32,832 nt of DNA from Lachnospiraceae bacterium. GTDB lineage: Bacteria > Bacillota > Clostridia > Lachnospirales > Lachnospiraceae. The position numbers and the translations under genes are program-made. The notes beneath the pieces are model-generated. The model was not told the origin of the DNA and did not search any database. It saw nothing but the letters and a program-made list of their open reading frames with translations. Shown piece after piece: positions 14,320 through 22,314 of this stretch (its first letter is position 1; every line of letters starts with the position of its first letter). The stretch is taken from NCBI GenBank assembly GCA_017538995.1, contig JAFYHV010000032.1:1-32832 (forward strand). Reading direction: 5' to 3'.

Positions 14320-16133
14320 ACCGCTTCCTCCTCTCCCATGCTGATAGCCAGATAGTTCTCAGCCTGTTTTCTGTACATATTCGCATATTTGCCATTTAAC
14401 TTCATGAGTTCTTCATGAGTACCGGCTTCAAGTATATTTTTATCCGATAAAAGGAATACTCTGTCTGCATCCTTGACCGATGAGAGTCTGTGAGAAATGA
14501 AAAGCATTGTTTTCTTTTCTTTGTTTCTTATGATATTGTCGAAAAGCTCGTATTCCGCAATAGGATCAAGCGCACTTGAAGGCTCGTCAAAAACATTCAC
14601 CGAAGCGTCTGAAGCAAATGCTCTTGCCACAACAATCTTCTGTGATTCGCCGCCCGAAAGCACGGCTCCGTTTTCATCGAATTCCTTGGTCATTATCGTT
14701 TCAATGCCTTCGGGAAGTTCAGATACTTTATCGTATACACCGGCATTCTTTAAGGCTTTGATAACCTTTTCGTCATCATCCTTTGTGCACTCTCTCATGA
14801 GCACGTTTTCTTTTATGGAAGCAGAAAAGAGCATGTGATCCTGAAATGCGCATGCGAAGAGTTTTCTGTATTCTTTTAGTTCGTATTCTTTTATGTTTCT
14901 TCCGTTTAAAAGAATTTCGCCGCTCGTCGGATCATAAAATCGTAAAAGAAGTTTTATGAGCGTTGATTTGCCGGCACCGTTGTAGCCTACGAGTGCATAG
15001 GTTTTGCTGCCTTCCATTTTAAGAGAAAGATTCTCGATAATGTTTTCTTTTCCGTCATAGGAGAAGCATACGTTTTTAAACTCAATGGATTCAATTTCTT
15101 TGGCAGGTTTGTCTCCCGCATAATCCTCGGGAATTACTTCTTCGTACTCAAGGAAGTTTCTTAAGTTATCCATGTAGAGTCCGTTCTGATAGGACTTCAT
15201 GCAGGAATCCGTAAATTCAATTAAAATCCATGTGGATGCAACCATCATACTAGTGATAACAGCCAGTTCGGATGCAATCATTGTTTTGCTTACCAGTGTC
15301 CTGTACGAACCGTAAATAAGCATACCTTCAAAAATAAAGCTGAAGGTAAAGCTGCATCGTAAAATATGATTAATCGCTCCTCTGCCCTTATACTTTTCAG
15401 CTACCTTGCTTATTCCCTCCATGGATTCGTTAAATCTTTTCTTCATGAGGTTAAATACGTTGGTAAGTCTCATTTCCTTAGAGTACTCAGGCATATACAT
15501 GACTCTGTTTACATATGCGTTTTTACGGTTGTGCAGAGCCATTTCCTTGTTTCTTTCATAATCAATCACGCCGAGTTTTCTGTTGAAAACAAAGTTTCCG
15601 ATAATCGGGAAGATTACAAAAAGAACCGCAAATTTATCAATCTGGAATAAGAACACAAATGATACGATTGCAGCAATAAAGCCGAAAATCACACCCCAGA
15701 ATGTATCCACAGTTTCGATTAATCTCGAATCGGCCTTATCCATTGCAAGCGTGTATCTGTTATAAAACTCGGTATCTTCAAAACATCTTAATTCCACATT
15801 CTGAGCCTTATTAAACAAAAGTTTTCCGAGCGAATTGTTTACCTTGTTGATAAATACGGGATCGACATAACCCTGATTGATCAGGAAATAAAGTTCGATA
15901 ACCATGTAAACCAAAGCACACACGCTAAGGTAAATAAGGAAGAAATTATAGGATTTACCGTTCTCCAAGCCGTATACGATAAATCTCATGTAAAAGCCGC
16001 TGTAAAAGAGCCATTCAACATAATCGGCCATCTTTACAAAGCCCTTGTTTATAACAAGAGCCGGGCAGATTTTCGAAAGCATCTTCACGGCATATAAATT
16101 ATTTTTGATAACGTGATTTTTTTCTTTTTTCAT
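14316..16133 (-). CDS. ABC exporter half-transporter (membrane plus ATPase), first of pair
   Basis: This is a 605-residue half-transporter from the ATG at 16131-16133, which has an AAAGGTG site. An upstream in-frame ATG at 16205 would add 24 basic residues, but it would start inside the inverted repeat region and lacks a ribosome binding site. The membrane domain covers about 1-330. The ATPase domain has Walker A GYNGAGKST (383-391), signature LSGGES (492-497), Walker B VNVFDEP (512-518) and H548. Both sites look competent, so this is not the degenerate half seen in some heterodimers. It overlaps the next half by ATGA. The substrate is unknown; the next gene encodes an exported protein, but it has a separate promoter. 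Confidence 0.9.
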   Translation of the reverse strand: MKKEKNHVIKNNLYAVKMLSKICPALVINKGFVKMADYVEWLFYSGFYMRFIVYGLENGKSYNFFLIYLSVCALVYMVIELYFLINQGYVDPVFINKVNNSLGKLLFNKAQNVELRCFEDTEFYNRYTLAMDKADSRLIETVDTFWGVIFGFIAAIVSFVFLFQIDKFAVLFVIFPIIGNFVFNRKLGVIDYERNKEMALHNRKNAYVNRVMYMPEYSKEMRLTNVFNLMKKRFNESMEGISKVAEKYKGRGAINHILRCSFTFSFIFEGMLIYGSYRTLVSKTMIASELAVITSMMVASTWILIEFTDSCMKSYQNGLYMDNLRNFLEYEEVIPEDYAGDKPAKEIESIEFKNVCFSYDGKENIIENLSLKMEGSKTYALVGYNGAGKSTLIKLLLRFYDPTSGEILLNGRNIKEYELKEYRKLFACAFQDHMLFSASIKENVLMRECTKDDDEKVIKALKNAGVYDKVSELPEGIETIMTKEFDENGAVLSGGESQKIVVARAFASDASVNVFDEPSSALDPIAEYELFDNIIRNKEKKTMLFISHRLSSVKDADRVFLLSDKNILEAGTHEELMKLNGKYANMYRKQAENYLAISMGEEEAV

Positions 16134-16158
16134 GTCGCACCTTTTTCGTAAAATAATG

Positions 16159-16196
16159 AGACCACGCAAAACATTGTTACATATTCTGCGTGGTCT
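16159..16196. repeat. 10-bp inverted repeat between xylanase and ABC exporter genes
   Basis: The arms AGACCACGCA (16159-16168) and TGCGTGGTCT (16187-16196) are perfect complements separated by 18 bases. As RNA this could be a loop-rich terminator for the xylanase gene, followed on the minus strand by TCATTATTTTA, which is only moderately T-rich. As DNA the arms flank a possible promoter for the exporter (TTGAAA, 17 bases, AACAAT on the minus strand), so they could equally be an operator. Confidence 0.6.
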
Positions 16197-16237
16197 TTCA
16201 ATCACCTTTATCGAAATATCAAATAGTTTCTAAATGA

Positions 16238-19200
16238 TTATTCTTCGGGCTTTTCTTCTTCGGCTTCTTCTTCAGCAGGAGCTTCTTCTTCGGTCTCTGC
16301 TTCTGCTTCAGCTTCTTCCGCGGGAGCTTCTTCTTCAACTGCTTCTTCAGCTGCCTCTTCTTCTGCGGGAGCTTCCTCTGCTTCTGCTTCCTCTGTGGGA
16401 GCCTCAGCTTCTGCTGCCTCTGCTTCAGTTTCTTCTGCGGGAGCTTCTTCGCTTACGATTTCACCTTCGTCGAAGTTTTCTCCGGGAGCTTCTGCTTCGT
16501 CTGAGTTCTCCTCTTCTTCGGGCTGCTTCTTAAGTGAAATGAATGCTGCTGCGCCTGCAAGAACTGCTGCTGCAGCGATTCCTGCGAAGAGACCTACTTT
16601 GCTCTTAGAATTGCCGTTTCCTTCGTCTGTATCATTATCTGCACCTGAGCCTGCACCGATTGTCTGAGCAGAGCCGAGTGAATCTACGAGCATACCTGTT
16701 CCGTAGCATGCAGGTGATGACCAGCACTGGTTTGTGATGTCGTTCCATGTAACCGTACCGATTCTGAATGCACTTGAATCTGCATCGTTAATCTGAAGTT
16801 CGATACCGATGTAGTCTCCTGCCTTAGGTGAAATTTCGGTCCACTTGAACGCACCTTCCACGATGTAACCTGTATCTGTTGTCTTTGCAAATGTTGTTTC
16901 GTTTTCTTCGGTACACTTGTCACCGTTGAACGAATGCTCGTTTACATAGTTAATTCTGTACTGCTTTGTGGCATCATTATACTCTGCTGCCTTGGAGTTG
17001 ATTTCATCGATAAAGATTTCGAATGAATCCTGCTCATGTACCTGATCCGAATCCTTGTTAAGATCGTCATCTGTTACAGTTGCATAAGCATATAAGTATT
17101 CTTCATCCCAGAGAAGTTTAACAACTGCCGTAGCCTTGGGGTTGTCAGTCTTGTTACCAAGCTTAACTTCTACTGCACCGTTCCATGCATCTTCCATCTC
17201 ACCATCGATGGTTGCTGTTCCCTTAGGGATAAACATGAAGGGCTTAAGCATACCTTCTGCATAGAACTTGGAGGATGTATCCTGAGACATTGTTGCATCG
17301 TTAAATGCCACTGTTTCTGTATCGTTTGTAACTACAATATCAAATCCGACTACTGCATTTGCTTCTGCCGTATCTACGGGAACGTTGATGATAACTGTAT
17401 ACTTACCGTCATCGGTTGAAGGTTCATCTTTTCTTAAAGCCTCAACCATCTTGGTCTTGATTCCCTTGGATTTTGAATTGTATTTATCTACATAAACCTT
17501 TACGCCGTCGGTATCATTCTGAGCAGTATCCCATACCGTTACCAGGAACTGTACCTGACCTTCATTCCAAATAGCCTTGAACTGAACGTTTGCATCAGCA
17601 CCTGAGAATTCATATTCCTGTGCCTGTGAGAAATCGTCAACCAAAGCCTGGCTAACGGAAATTGCTTTTGTTTCGGGCTCGAGTTTGGAAGGATCCACGA
17701 GTGCCCAGAATGCGGGTTTAGCCTTTAAGTCATCATCAAAAAGAAGAGGACACTGAGGGCTGCCGTCTGTTACACCGCCGCCTACGCCTGTGTAAGCCTG
17801 AAGCCATGAGTTACCGTCGATAACGCCCCATACGGTAAAGCCTGTTACGTCTGCAAGGTTGTTGGAATCAACATACTTCATTGCATCGTAAACTGCTTTA
17901 TATCTGTAAGCCTGTCTGCCGTATTCACCCTTAAGAGTAGCTGCTGTTCCGTCATACGCCTTAGAGGACTTAAAGTCAACTTCTGTAAGCATAATCTTGC
18001 CTACTACTGCGCCGTACTTGGAAGCTGCATCTACGAACTGATCGGTTGTGGGATATTCGTTATCGTAGTGGCCCTGCATACCCATACCGTCGATTCTGGT
18101 ACCTTCTGCTGCCTTGACATCTTCAAGGAGTTTTACGATACCTTCAACCTTACCGGGTGTACAGTCATTGTAATCATTGTAGTAAAGTTCTACATCTGCG
18201 GGAGCATATTTGTTTGCAAACTTAAATGCATTGATAATAAATTCGTTGCTCTTGTAAACTGCCCACCAGCTTGAACCTTCGGAATCGCTTCTGTATGTTC
18301 CTGTTCCGTCGCTGACTGCTTCGTTTACAACGTCCCATCCGTAGAAAAGATCTTTGTATTTGCTGTCTGCGCCTACATAGTGCTCAAGGATGGACTTGAT
18401 ATACCATTCCTGACGAAGTGTCATAACTTCGGGAGAAACATAAGGCTTGTTGGCATCATAATCCTCATGGAAGAACCATTCGGGTGTCTGTGAATGCCAT
18501 ACGAGAACGTGACCTCTGATTTTAATCTGTTCATCGGGATGTTCTTCGTTCCATGCAAGGAAATAATCAAGGTATCTCTCTGCATTTGAGTAATCAAGTA
18601 CGGGAACAGTGATTGTCTGACCGTCGATTGTAGCTTCCTCTGTTCCTCTGATTGAATAACCGATATGTGAATCGGGCTTTAATTCGTTGCCGAGTGTAAC
18701 AGCGTTGAAATGCTTTTCAACTAACTGCATAAGAACTTTATCGTTGATTTCGGAACCTGAAAGGGATGTACCGCAGATCATGTCATCGCCGAAATCTTTT
18801 GTAAGAGCATCCTTAAGGTTAGGAATGCCGCCTTCGATTGTCTTTGTTGCAAGATTTAAGTTAATGAAGGAAGCGCCCGTAAGATAATATCTACCCTTAA
18901 CGCAATCACCTTCACCGTAGTTCTCGCCCTGCTCAAGGAATCTTAAAACAACCTTGTCAAGACTTCCTGCTGCAGAAACTTTGAAAGTACCTTCGAACTT
19001 GGTCCATACGTTAGGCTCAAGCTGCTGGCTTGAAGAACCTGAAATTTCAGGTGAGTAGGAACCGAGATAATTTGTACTTCCGCCTGATGTAATATAAGGA
19101 GCAAAATCAACCTGGCGCTGTGTAGCGGGTGCTCCGTTGTAATCATCTGTAAGCATTACATAGAAACAGTACGCATATGTTGCTCCGTTTTCTACGATGT

Positions 19201-19912
19201 CTGTAACATCATAACCGAAACAGTCATAAGGTCTTGTTCTGCCGTCGATTACACCGTAAGTTGTAATATCGCCCACGATAGGTGTATCACTTACTGCTGT
19301 TGTAATCTTTGCGCTTTCTATTTCAGCGCCCCACATGGAAACGTCTGCGTCTGCGAAGTTACCGTTCTTTAAAAGGTTCTCGCCTTCTACACTGGGTGCT
19401 TCGAGTTCGTCTGCAGAGTCCCCGGGAGGGTTGCCTTCACCTGATACAGTGAATGTAACTGAAGCTACAGTTGCTTCGGTTGTTCCTGTATTCATAGACA
19501 TAATTGAGAAATATTTACATCCCTTTGTATCGGGGATAATCGTAGGACTACCGTAAGATACAGGGGTGCCTCCCTTGTTGTCGGAATCATAATCGGCCTG
19601 TGTATGAAGCTTGAATGCAAGGTCTCCCGCATTACCGCTTGTTACATCAAATACAACCTTGGTGATTGTATCGGGGTCGATATCCGAAGGGATTGCGTAA
19701 AACTGAGACTTGTACTGATCCTGGAAGGCAATTTCCAGTTCTCCGTCTCCGTTTACTTTCGATGTCAATCCGTACTCCATAGTGGATTTCAGATCCGAGA
19801 AAGTGTAAGTCTTTTCTTCAGGCGCTGCCTTTGCTTCCATCGGTACAAACATAATGAAAGAACCGATAAATAAGAGAGCCGCCATCACAAAAGCCATGAT
19901 TTTTCTGCTCAT
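16238..19912 (-). CDS. Secreted, membrane-anchored modular GH10 endo-1,4-beta-xylanase
   Basis: The enzyme hydrolyses xylan outside the cell. In order: signal peptide (1-29, ending AKA); an unassigned beta-rich, perhaps carbohydrate-binding domain (32-158); a CBM22/CBM4_9-like domain (about 177-353, starting ENLLKNGNFA); the GH10 barrel (about 360-740) with acid/base E531 in WDVVNEAVSD and nucleophile E644 in LTEVDF; then two CBM9-like modules (about 750-885 and 893-1078, the second starting GTATIDGEMEDAW). A Gly/Ser/Asn-rich linker leads to a membrane helix (1106-1127), then KK and a roughly 95-residue Glu/Ala tail. With this topology the tail would be cytoplasmic, which is odd. There is no LPXTG motif. 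The start has a strong AAGGAGG site. Confidence 0.95.
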   Translation of the reverse strand: MSRKIMAFVMAALLFIGSFIMFVPMEAKAAPEEKTYTFSDLKSTMEYGLTSKVNGDGELEIAFQDQYKSQFYAIPSDIDPDTITKVVFDVTSGNAGDLAFKLHTQADYDSDNKGGTPVSYGSPTIIPDTKGCKYFSIMSMNTGTTEATVASVTFTVSGEGNPPGDSADELEAPSVEGENLLKNGNFADADVSMWGAEIESAKITTAVSDTPIVGDITTYGVIDGRTRPYDCFGYDVTDIVENGATYAYCFYVMLTDDYNGAPATQRQVDFAPYITSGGSTNYLGSYSPEISGSSSQQLEPNVWTKFEGTFKVSAAGSLDKVVLRFLEQGENYGEGDCVKGRYYLTGASFINLNLATKTIEGGIPNLKDALTKDFGDDMICGTSLSGSEINDKVLMQLVEKHFNAVTLGNELKPDSHIGYSIRGTEEATIDGQTITVPVLDYSNAERYLDYFLAWNEEHPDEQIKIRGHVLVWHSQTPEWFFHEDYDANKPYVSPEVMTLRQEWYIKSILEHYVGADSKYKDLFYGWDVVNEAVSDGTGTYRSDSEGSSWWAVYKSNEFIINAFKFANKYAPADVELYYNDYNDCTPGKVEGIVKLLEDVKAAEGTRIDGMGMQGHYDNEYPTTDQFVDAASKYGAVVGKIMLTEVDFKSSKAYDGTAATLKGEYGRQAYRYKAVYDAMKYVDSNNLADVTGFTVWGVIDGNSWLQAYTGVGGGVTDGSPQCPLLFDDDLKAKPAFWALVDPSKLEPETKAISVSQALVDDFSQAQEYEFSGADANVQFKAIWNEGQVQFLVTVWDTAQNDTDGVKVYVDKYNSKSKGIKTKMVEALRKDEPSTDDGKYTVIINVPVDTAEANAVVGFDIVVTNDTETVAFNDATMSQDTSSKFYAEGMLKPFMFIPKGTATIDGEMEDAWNGAVEVKLGNKTDNPKATAVVKLLWDEEYLYAYATVTDDDLNKDSDQVHEQDSFEIFIDEINSKAAEYNDATKQYRINYVNEHSFNGDKCTEENETTFAKTTDTGYIVEGAFKWTEISPKAGDYIGIELQINDADSSAFRIGTVTWNDITNQCWSSPACYGTGMLVDSLGSAQTIGAGSGADNDTDEGNGNSKSKVGLFAGIAAAAVLAGAAAFISLKKQPEEEENSDEAEAPGENFDEGEIVSEEAPAEETEAEAAEAEAPTEEAEAEEAPAEEEAAEEAVEEEAPAEEAEAEAETEEEAPAEEEAEEEKPEE

Positions 19913-19933
19913 TTTTTTCCTCCTTACTCCCTA

Positions 19934-19951
19934 GTGAAATTATAATTTCAC
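19934..19951. promoter_or_regulatory. Perfect 18-bp palindrome in xylanase leader (operator or hairpin)
   Basis: GTGAAATTATAATTTCAC is its own reverse complement. It lies at about +5 to +22 of the predicted xylanase transcript, between the -10 box and the ribosome binding site. This is a classic position for a repressor operator. The RNA could also fold as a 7-pair 5'-terminal hairpin. No similar palindrome was seen before the cytoplasmic GH10 gene. Confidence 0.65.
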
Positions 19952-19961
19952 ATATAGCAGA

Positions 19962-19991
19962 ATTATATCAAATTTGTCCATTATACTTCAA
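19962..19991 (-). promoter_or_regulatory. Extended -10 promoter of the xylanase gene
   Basis: On the minus strand there is a perfect TATAAT (19962-19967) preceded by TGA, with a TTGAAG -35 box (19986-19991) 18 bases upstream. The predicted start is near 19955, about 43 bases before the ATG. A second TATAAT overlaps the spacer but has no good -35. Confidence 0.65.
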
Positions 19992-19994
19992 CGC

Positions 19995-20031
19995 AAAAAA
20001 AGAAAAAACAAGTTTTTATCCCTGTTTTTTC
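19995..20031 (-). terminator. A/T-rich hairpin followed by T run (possible terminator)
   Basis: On the minus strand GAAAAAACA (20023-20031) pairs with TGTTTTTTC (20002-20010), and a T run to 19995 follows. The stem is nine pairs but nearly all A-T, so the terminator would be weak. It lies between the cytoplasmic GH10 gene and the xylanase promoter, where an operon end is expected. Confidence 0.4.
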
Positions 20032-20064
20032 TATACTTTTTCGTTATATCTAAAATGACCAATT

Positions 20065-20111
20065 GGGGACGGTTCCGTTTTGGCCTTTTTTACCATTTAA
20101 GAACCGTCCCC
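20065..20111. repeat. REPIN-like inverted pair GGGGACGGTTC / GAACCGTCCCC
   Basis: Two perfect 11-base arms (20065-20075 and 20101-20111) face each other across 25 bases. The flanks are also related: CCGTTTTGGCC follows one arm, and GGCCAAAC-like bases lie outside the other. The GGGGACGGTTC word is one I recall as a scattered intergenic repeat in Firmicutes linked with Y1-type (RAYT) transposases. Whether it is dispersed in this genome cannot be seen from one window. It starts 17 bases after the stop of the cytoplasmic GH10 gene, so it might also help termination. Confidence 0.55.
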
Positions 20112-20127
20112 GTTTGGCTCATTTTGC

Positions 20128-21381
20128 TTAAATTGTTATTTTCTCTTCGCCGTCTGTTAAGAAACTTGCGTTAACGCTCTTTCCTAAAGCTTCAATTACG
20201 TAATCTCCCTTAAAAGCGTCAATCTTTACGAAACCGTTTTCGTCGGTTGTAAGGGTTTCGTCCGTGCTCCACTCTTTTTTGACAAGATTGTAAAGGGTGT
20301 CGTATACGGGCTTGGTCGAGCCGTCCTTTCTTAAAAAGCCGCTCGGTGCACCGAGCCATGCGCCGTCCTTGAAATCCCATGTGGTAATAGCCTTAACAAG
20401 CGGATGTGCAAAAAGAAGGCTGTACATTTCTTTTAGGTTTTCTGCCTGTCTTTCTTCTCCCTCGGGAGTTGAAGGCCATTCAGGCACCTGCCAGTCGTTT
20501 AAATCCTCGATGTATTCGGGAATAAGGTCGCCCGAAACAAAGGTGTTTTCCGTAAAATGAATGGGCAGTCCGAAATGCGAGAATCGCTCGAGTACTTCTT
20601 CAACCTTTTCTTTGCCCCAGTAGCCCTGATGCTGATGAGACTGAATACCGATGGCTGAGATGGGCACGCCTGCAGATAAGCATCCGTCAATAAGGATTTC
20701 GTAGGAAATCGATGTGTTGAAATCGTTTATAAGGAATGTTGCGTTCGGATTGCAGGAATATGCTTTGTCAAATACTTCTTTTATGAGGCCTACTCTGCCC
20801 TTTTCCTTGCAGATACGGGTAATCGCATTGTCATATTTGTCGAAGATGGGCATGATAACCACTTCGTTTATTACGTCCCACATATCGATGACGCCCTTAA
20901 AAGCATTGATTTCTCTCTCAATACGGTCAAGCTGTTTTTTCATGATTGTGGCATTGTCATAATCCATAAGCCAGGGTGCGCATACCGTGTGCCAGCATAA
21001 AGGATGGCCTTTGACCGTTACACCCTTGCTCTGTAAAAACTTGGCTGCGCTTAAAAGAAGCTCTTCGTCGGTTTTGCCTTCTTCCCTTTCATAATTTCCC
21101 CAGTAAAAAGGAAGTGTTCCGTAGTTGAAAAGATCAAGCCACTTTTTCATTCCGTCTTCGGCTTTTTCAATTAAATCTTTATTTTCAAAAATACCCGAAG
21201 GCAGTCTGCCTGCAAGTGCGGGATCTTTTGCCATCATGTAAGGCATGGTATCAAAAGCGCCGCATCCGAAAAGAAACTCATGCTTCTTTAGCGCGATATG
21301 AACCTTTTCGTTTTTAAGAGGCTCATTATTTTCGTTTGTAAGTTTAATGACTTTGCTTACTTTTCTGTGTGAGTAATCCAT
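20128..21381 (-). CDS. Cytoplasmic GH10 family glycosidase (divergent xylanase)
   Basis: The 417-residue enzyme has no signal peptide, so it probably acts in the cytoplasm on imported xylo-oligosaccharides. The GH10 landmarks are present: GHPLCWH (125-131), acid/base E173 in MWDVINEVV, IQSHQH (246-251), nucleophile E278 in HFTENTF, and TTWDFKDGAWLG near 333-344. The residues around both catalytic sites differ from standard xylanases (WDVVNE/ITE), so its specificity may differ. About 50 C-terminal residues (TDENGFVKIDAFKGDYVIEA) resemble a small beta-sandwich that packs against an N-terminal strand segment. The start has an AGAGGAGG site. It is the last gene of the packed run. Confidence 0.9.
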   Translation of the reverse strand: MDYSHRKVSKVIKLTNENNEPLKNEKVHIALKKHEFLFGCGAFDTMPYMMAKDPALAGRLPSGIFENKDLIEKAEDGMKKWLDLFNYGTLPFYWGNYEREEGKTDEELLLSAAKFLQSKGVTVKGHPLCWHTVCAPWLMDYDNATIMKKQLDRIEREINAFKGVIDMWDVINEVVIMPIFDKYDNAITRICKEKGRVGLIKEVFDKAYSCNPNATFLINDFNTSISYEILIDGCLSAGVPISAIGIQSHQHQGYWGKEKVEEVLERFSHFGLPIHFTENTFVSGDLIPEYIEDLNDWQVPEWPSTPEGEERQAENLKEMYSLLFAHPLVKAITTWDFKDGAWLGAPSGFLRKDGSTKPVYDTLYNLVKKEWSTDETLTTDENGFVKIDAFKGDYVIEALGKSVNASFLTDGEEKITI

Positions 21382-21438
21382 ATTTCCTCCTCTTTAATTC
21401 GCTTTCCCCACAAACTTTGATCATTTATCCTAAAAGAA

Positions 21439-22302
21439 TCAGTCTTCAGTCAGCTGGCCGATATAATTAAATACCGTCTGAAGCGTTCTGCTCTTTGTCA
21501 GATCGTCAAAGAAAATAGCCGTCGAATAATATGAATGCGTATTCTTTGAATCAAGAACCTTGTAGAAGGTCACAGGCATGTTCATCTCCATGGCCTTTCT
21601 GGCAAATACAAGAGTGTGTTTTAAATCAAGCACGCCGTCATGGTCACTCTGAATTAAATACATCGGAATTGTAAGTTCATAATCGCCCGGTGTAAGTAAA
21701 TCAAGCTTCGAATAAGGCTCGCCTTCTTTCCAGTCCTGATCCTTTTCGAAGAGATCGCTTACAAGCTGATTGAGTGCCCAGGGAAGTTTTCCCTCGAAAC
21801 AGTAAGGGCCTGCAAGACCTATAAAACCGACAAATCTCTTGGCGCCGATTTTATATTTTTTATGAAGGCTCTTATCATACACAAGAAGAGAACCCAGGTG
21901 AGCACCTGCAGATGAACCCATGATAATCACGCGGTTTGCTTCGATTTCTTTTTCCTTAAGGTATTTTAAAATAGCCTTGTATTCAATGCATACATCATCA
22001 ATTATCTGATTGAAATGGACTCTCGGAACCTTTCTGTAGCCCATAAGGATACATTCATAGCCTTCCTTGGCCATTCTCTGACCGATGAATTCAAAATCTC
22101 TGGGAGATTTGCTGTTCCATCCGCCTCCGTGAATATAAATAATTATCTCGGAGTGTTTTTTTACCTGGGGAGCAAAATGAAGGAAATATACTTCCTTGCT
22201 TTCCCCTAAGTTTACCTTCGTGGGTTTTATCTCTCTTTTATAAGTTAAAAGTTTGGTTCCGATTCCCGGATATGACTGAAGTTCTCTTATAAAATCTTTC
22301 AT
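21439..22302 (-). CDS. Alpha/beta-hydrolase esterase, HSL-like
   Basis: The 287-residue protein has the alpha/beta-hydrolase layout of hormone-sensitive-lipase-type carboxylesterases: an oxyanion-hole HGGGW (58-62), nucleophile elbow G-S-S131-A-G (129-133), probable acid D222 in IQSDHDGVLD, and histidine H256 in NTHSYY. There is no signal peptide, so it is cytoplasmic. It lies between a beta-lactamase-fold hydrolase and the cytoplasmic GH10 gene. Removing acetyl or other ester groups from imported xylan fragments is a reasonable guess from context, not from sequence. The start has an AAAGGA site and follows the upstream gene by 12 bases. Confidence 0.88.
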   Translation of the reverse strand: MKDFIRELQSYPGIGTKLLTYKREIKPTKVNLGESKEVYFLHFAPQVKKHSEIIIYIHGGGWNSKSPRDFEFIGQRMAKEGYECILMGYRKVPRVHFNQIIDDVCIEYKAILKYLKEKEIEANRVIIMGSSAGAHLGSLLVYDKSLHKKYKIGAKRFVGFIGLAGPYCFEGKLPWALNQLVSDLFEKDQDWKEGEPYSKLDLLTPGDYELTIPMYLIQSDHDGVLDLKHTLVFARKAMEMNMPVTFYKVLDSKNTHSYYSTAIFFDDLTKSRTLQTVFNYIGQLTED

Positions 22303-22314
22303 CTTAATCCTTTC

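Noticed and set aside
16134-16205. Upstream ATG that would lengthen the first ABC exporter half by 24 residues
   Set aside because: It has no ribosome binding site and would be translated through the inverted repeat; the ATG at 16133 has AAAGGTG at good spacing and gives a normal N-terminus.
16238-16530. Repeat array or CRISPR in the low-complexity tract
   Set aside because: The repeats are irregular codon-level Glu/Ala units inside an intact reading frame, without constant repeats and unique spacers.
16234-16533. Leucine-rich open frame on the plus strand
   Set aside because: It is the complement of the Glu/Ala-rich xylanase tail; GAA/GAG and GCN codons read as CTT/CTC and GC-type codons on the other strand. 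It has no ribosome binding site and no gene-like features.
19913-20127. Riboswitch or small RNA in the largest intergenic region
   Set aside because: The 215 bases are accounted for by the REPIN-like pair, an A/T-rich hairpin, the promoter and the palindrome; no conserved riboswitch core was recognised.
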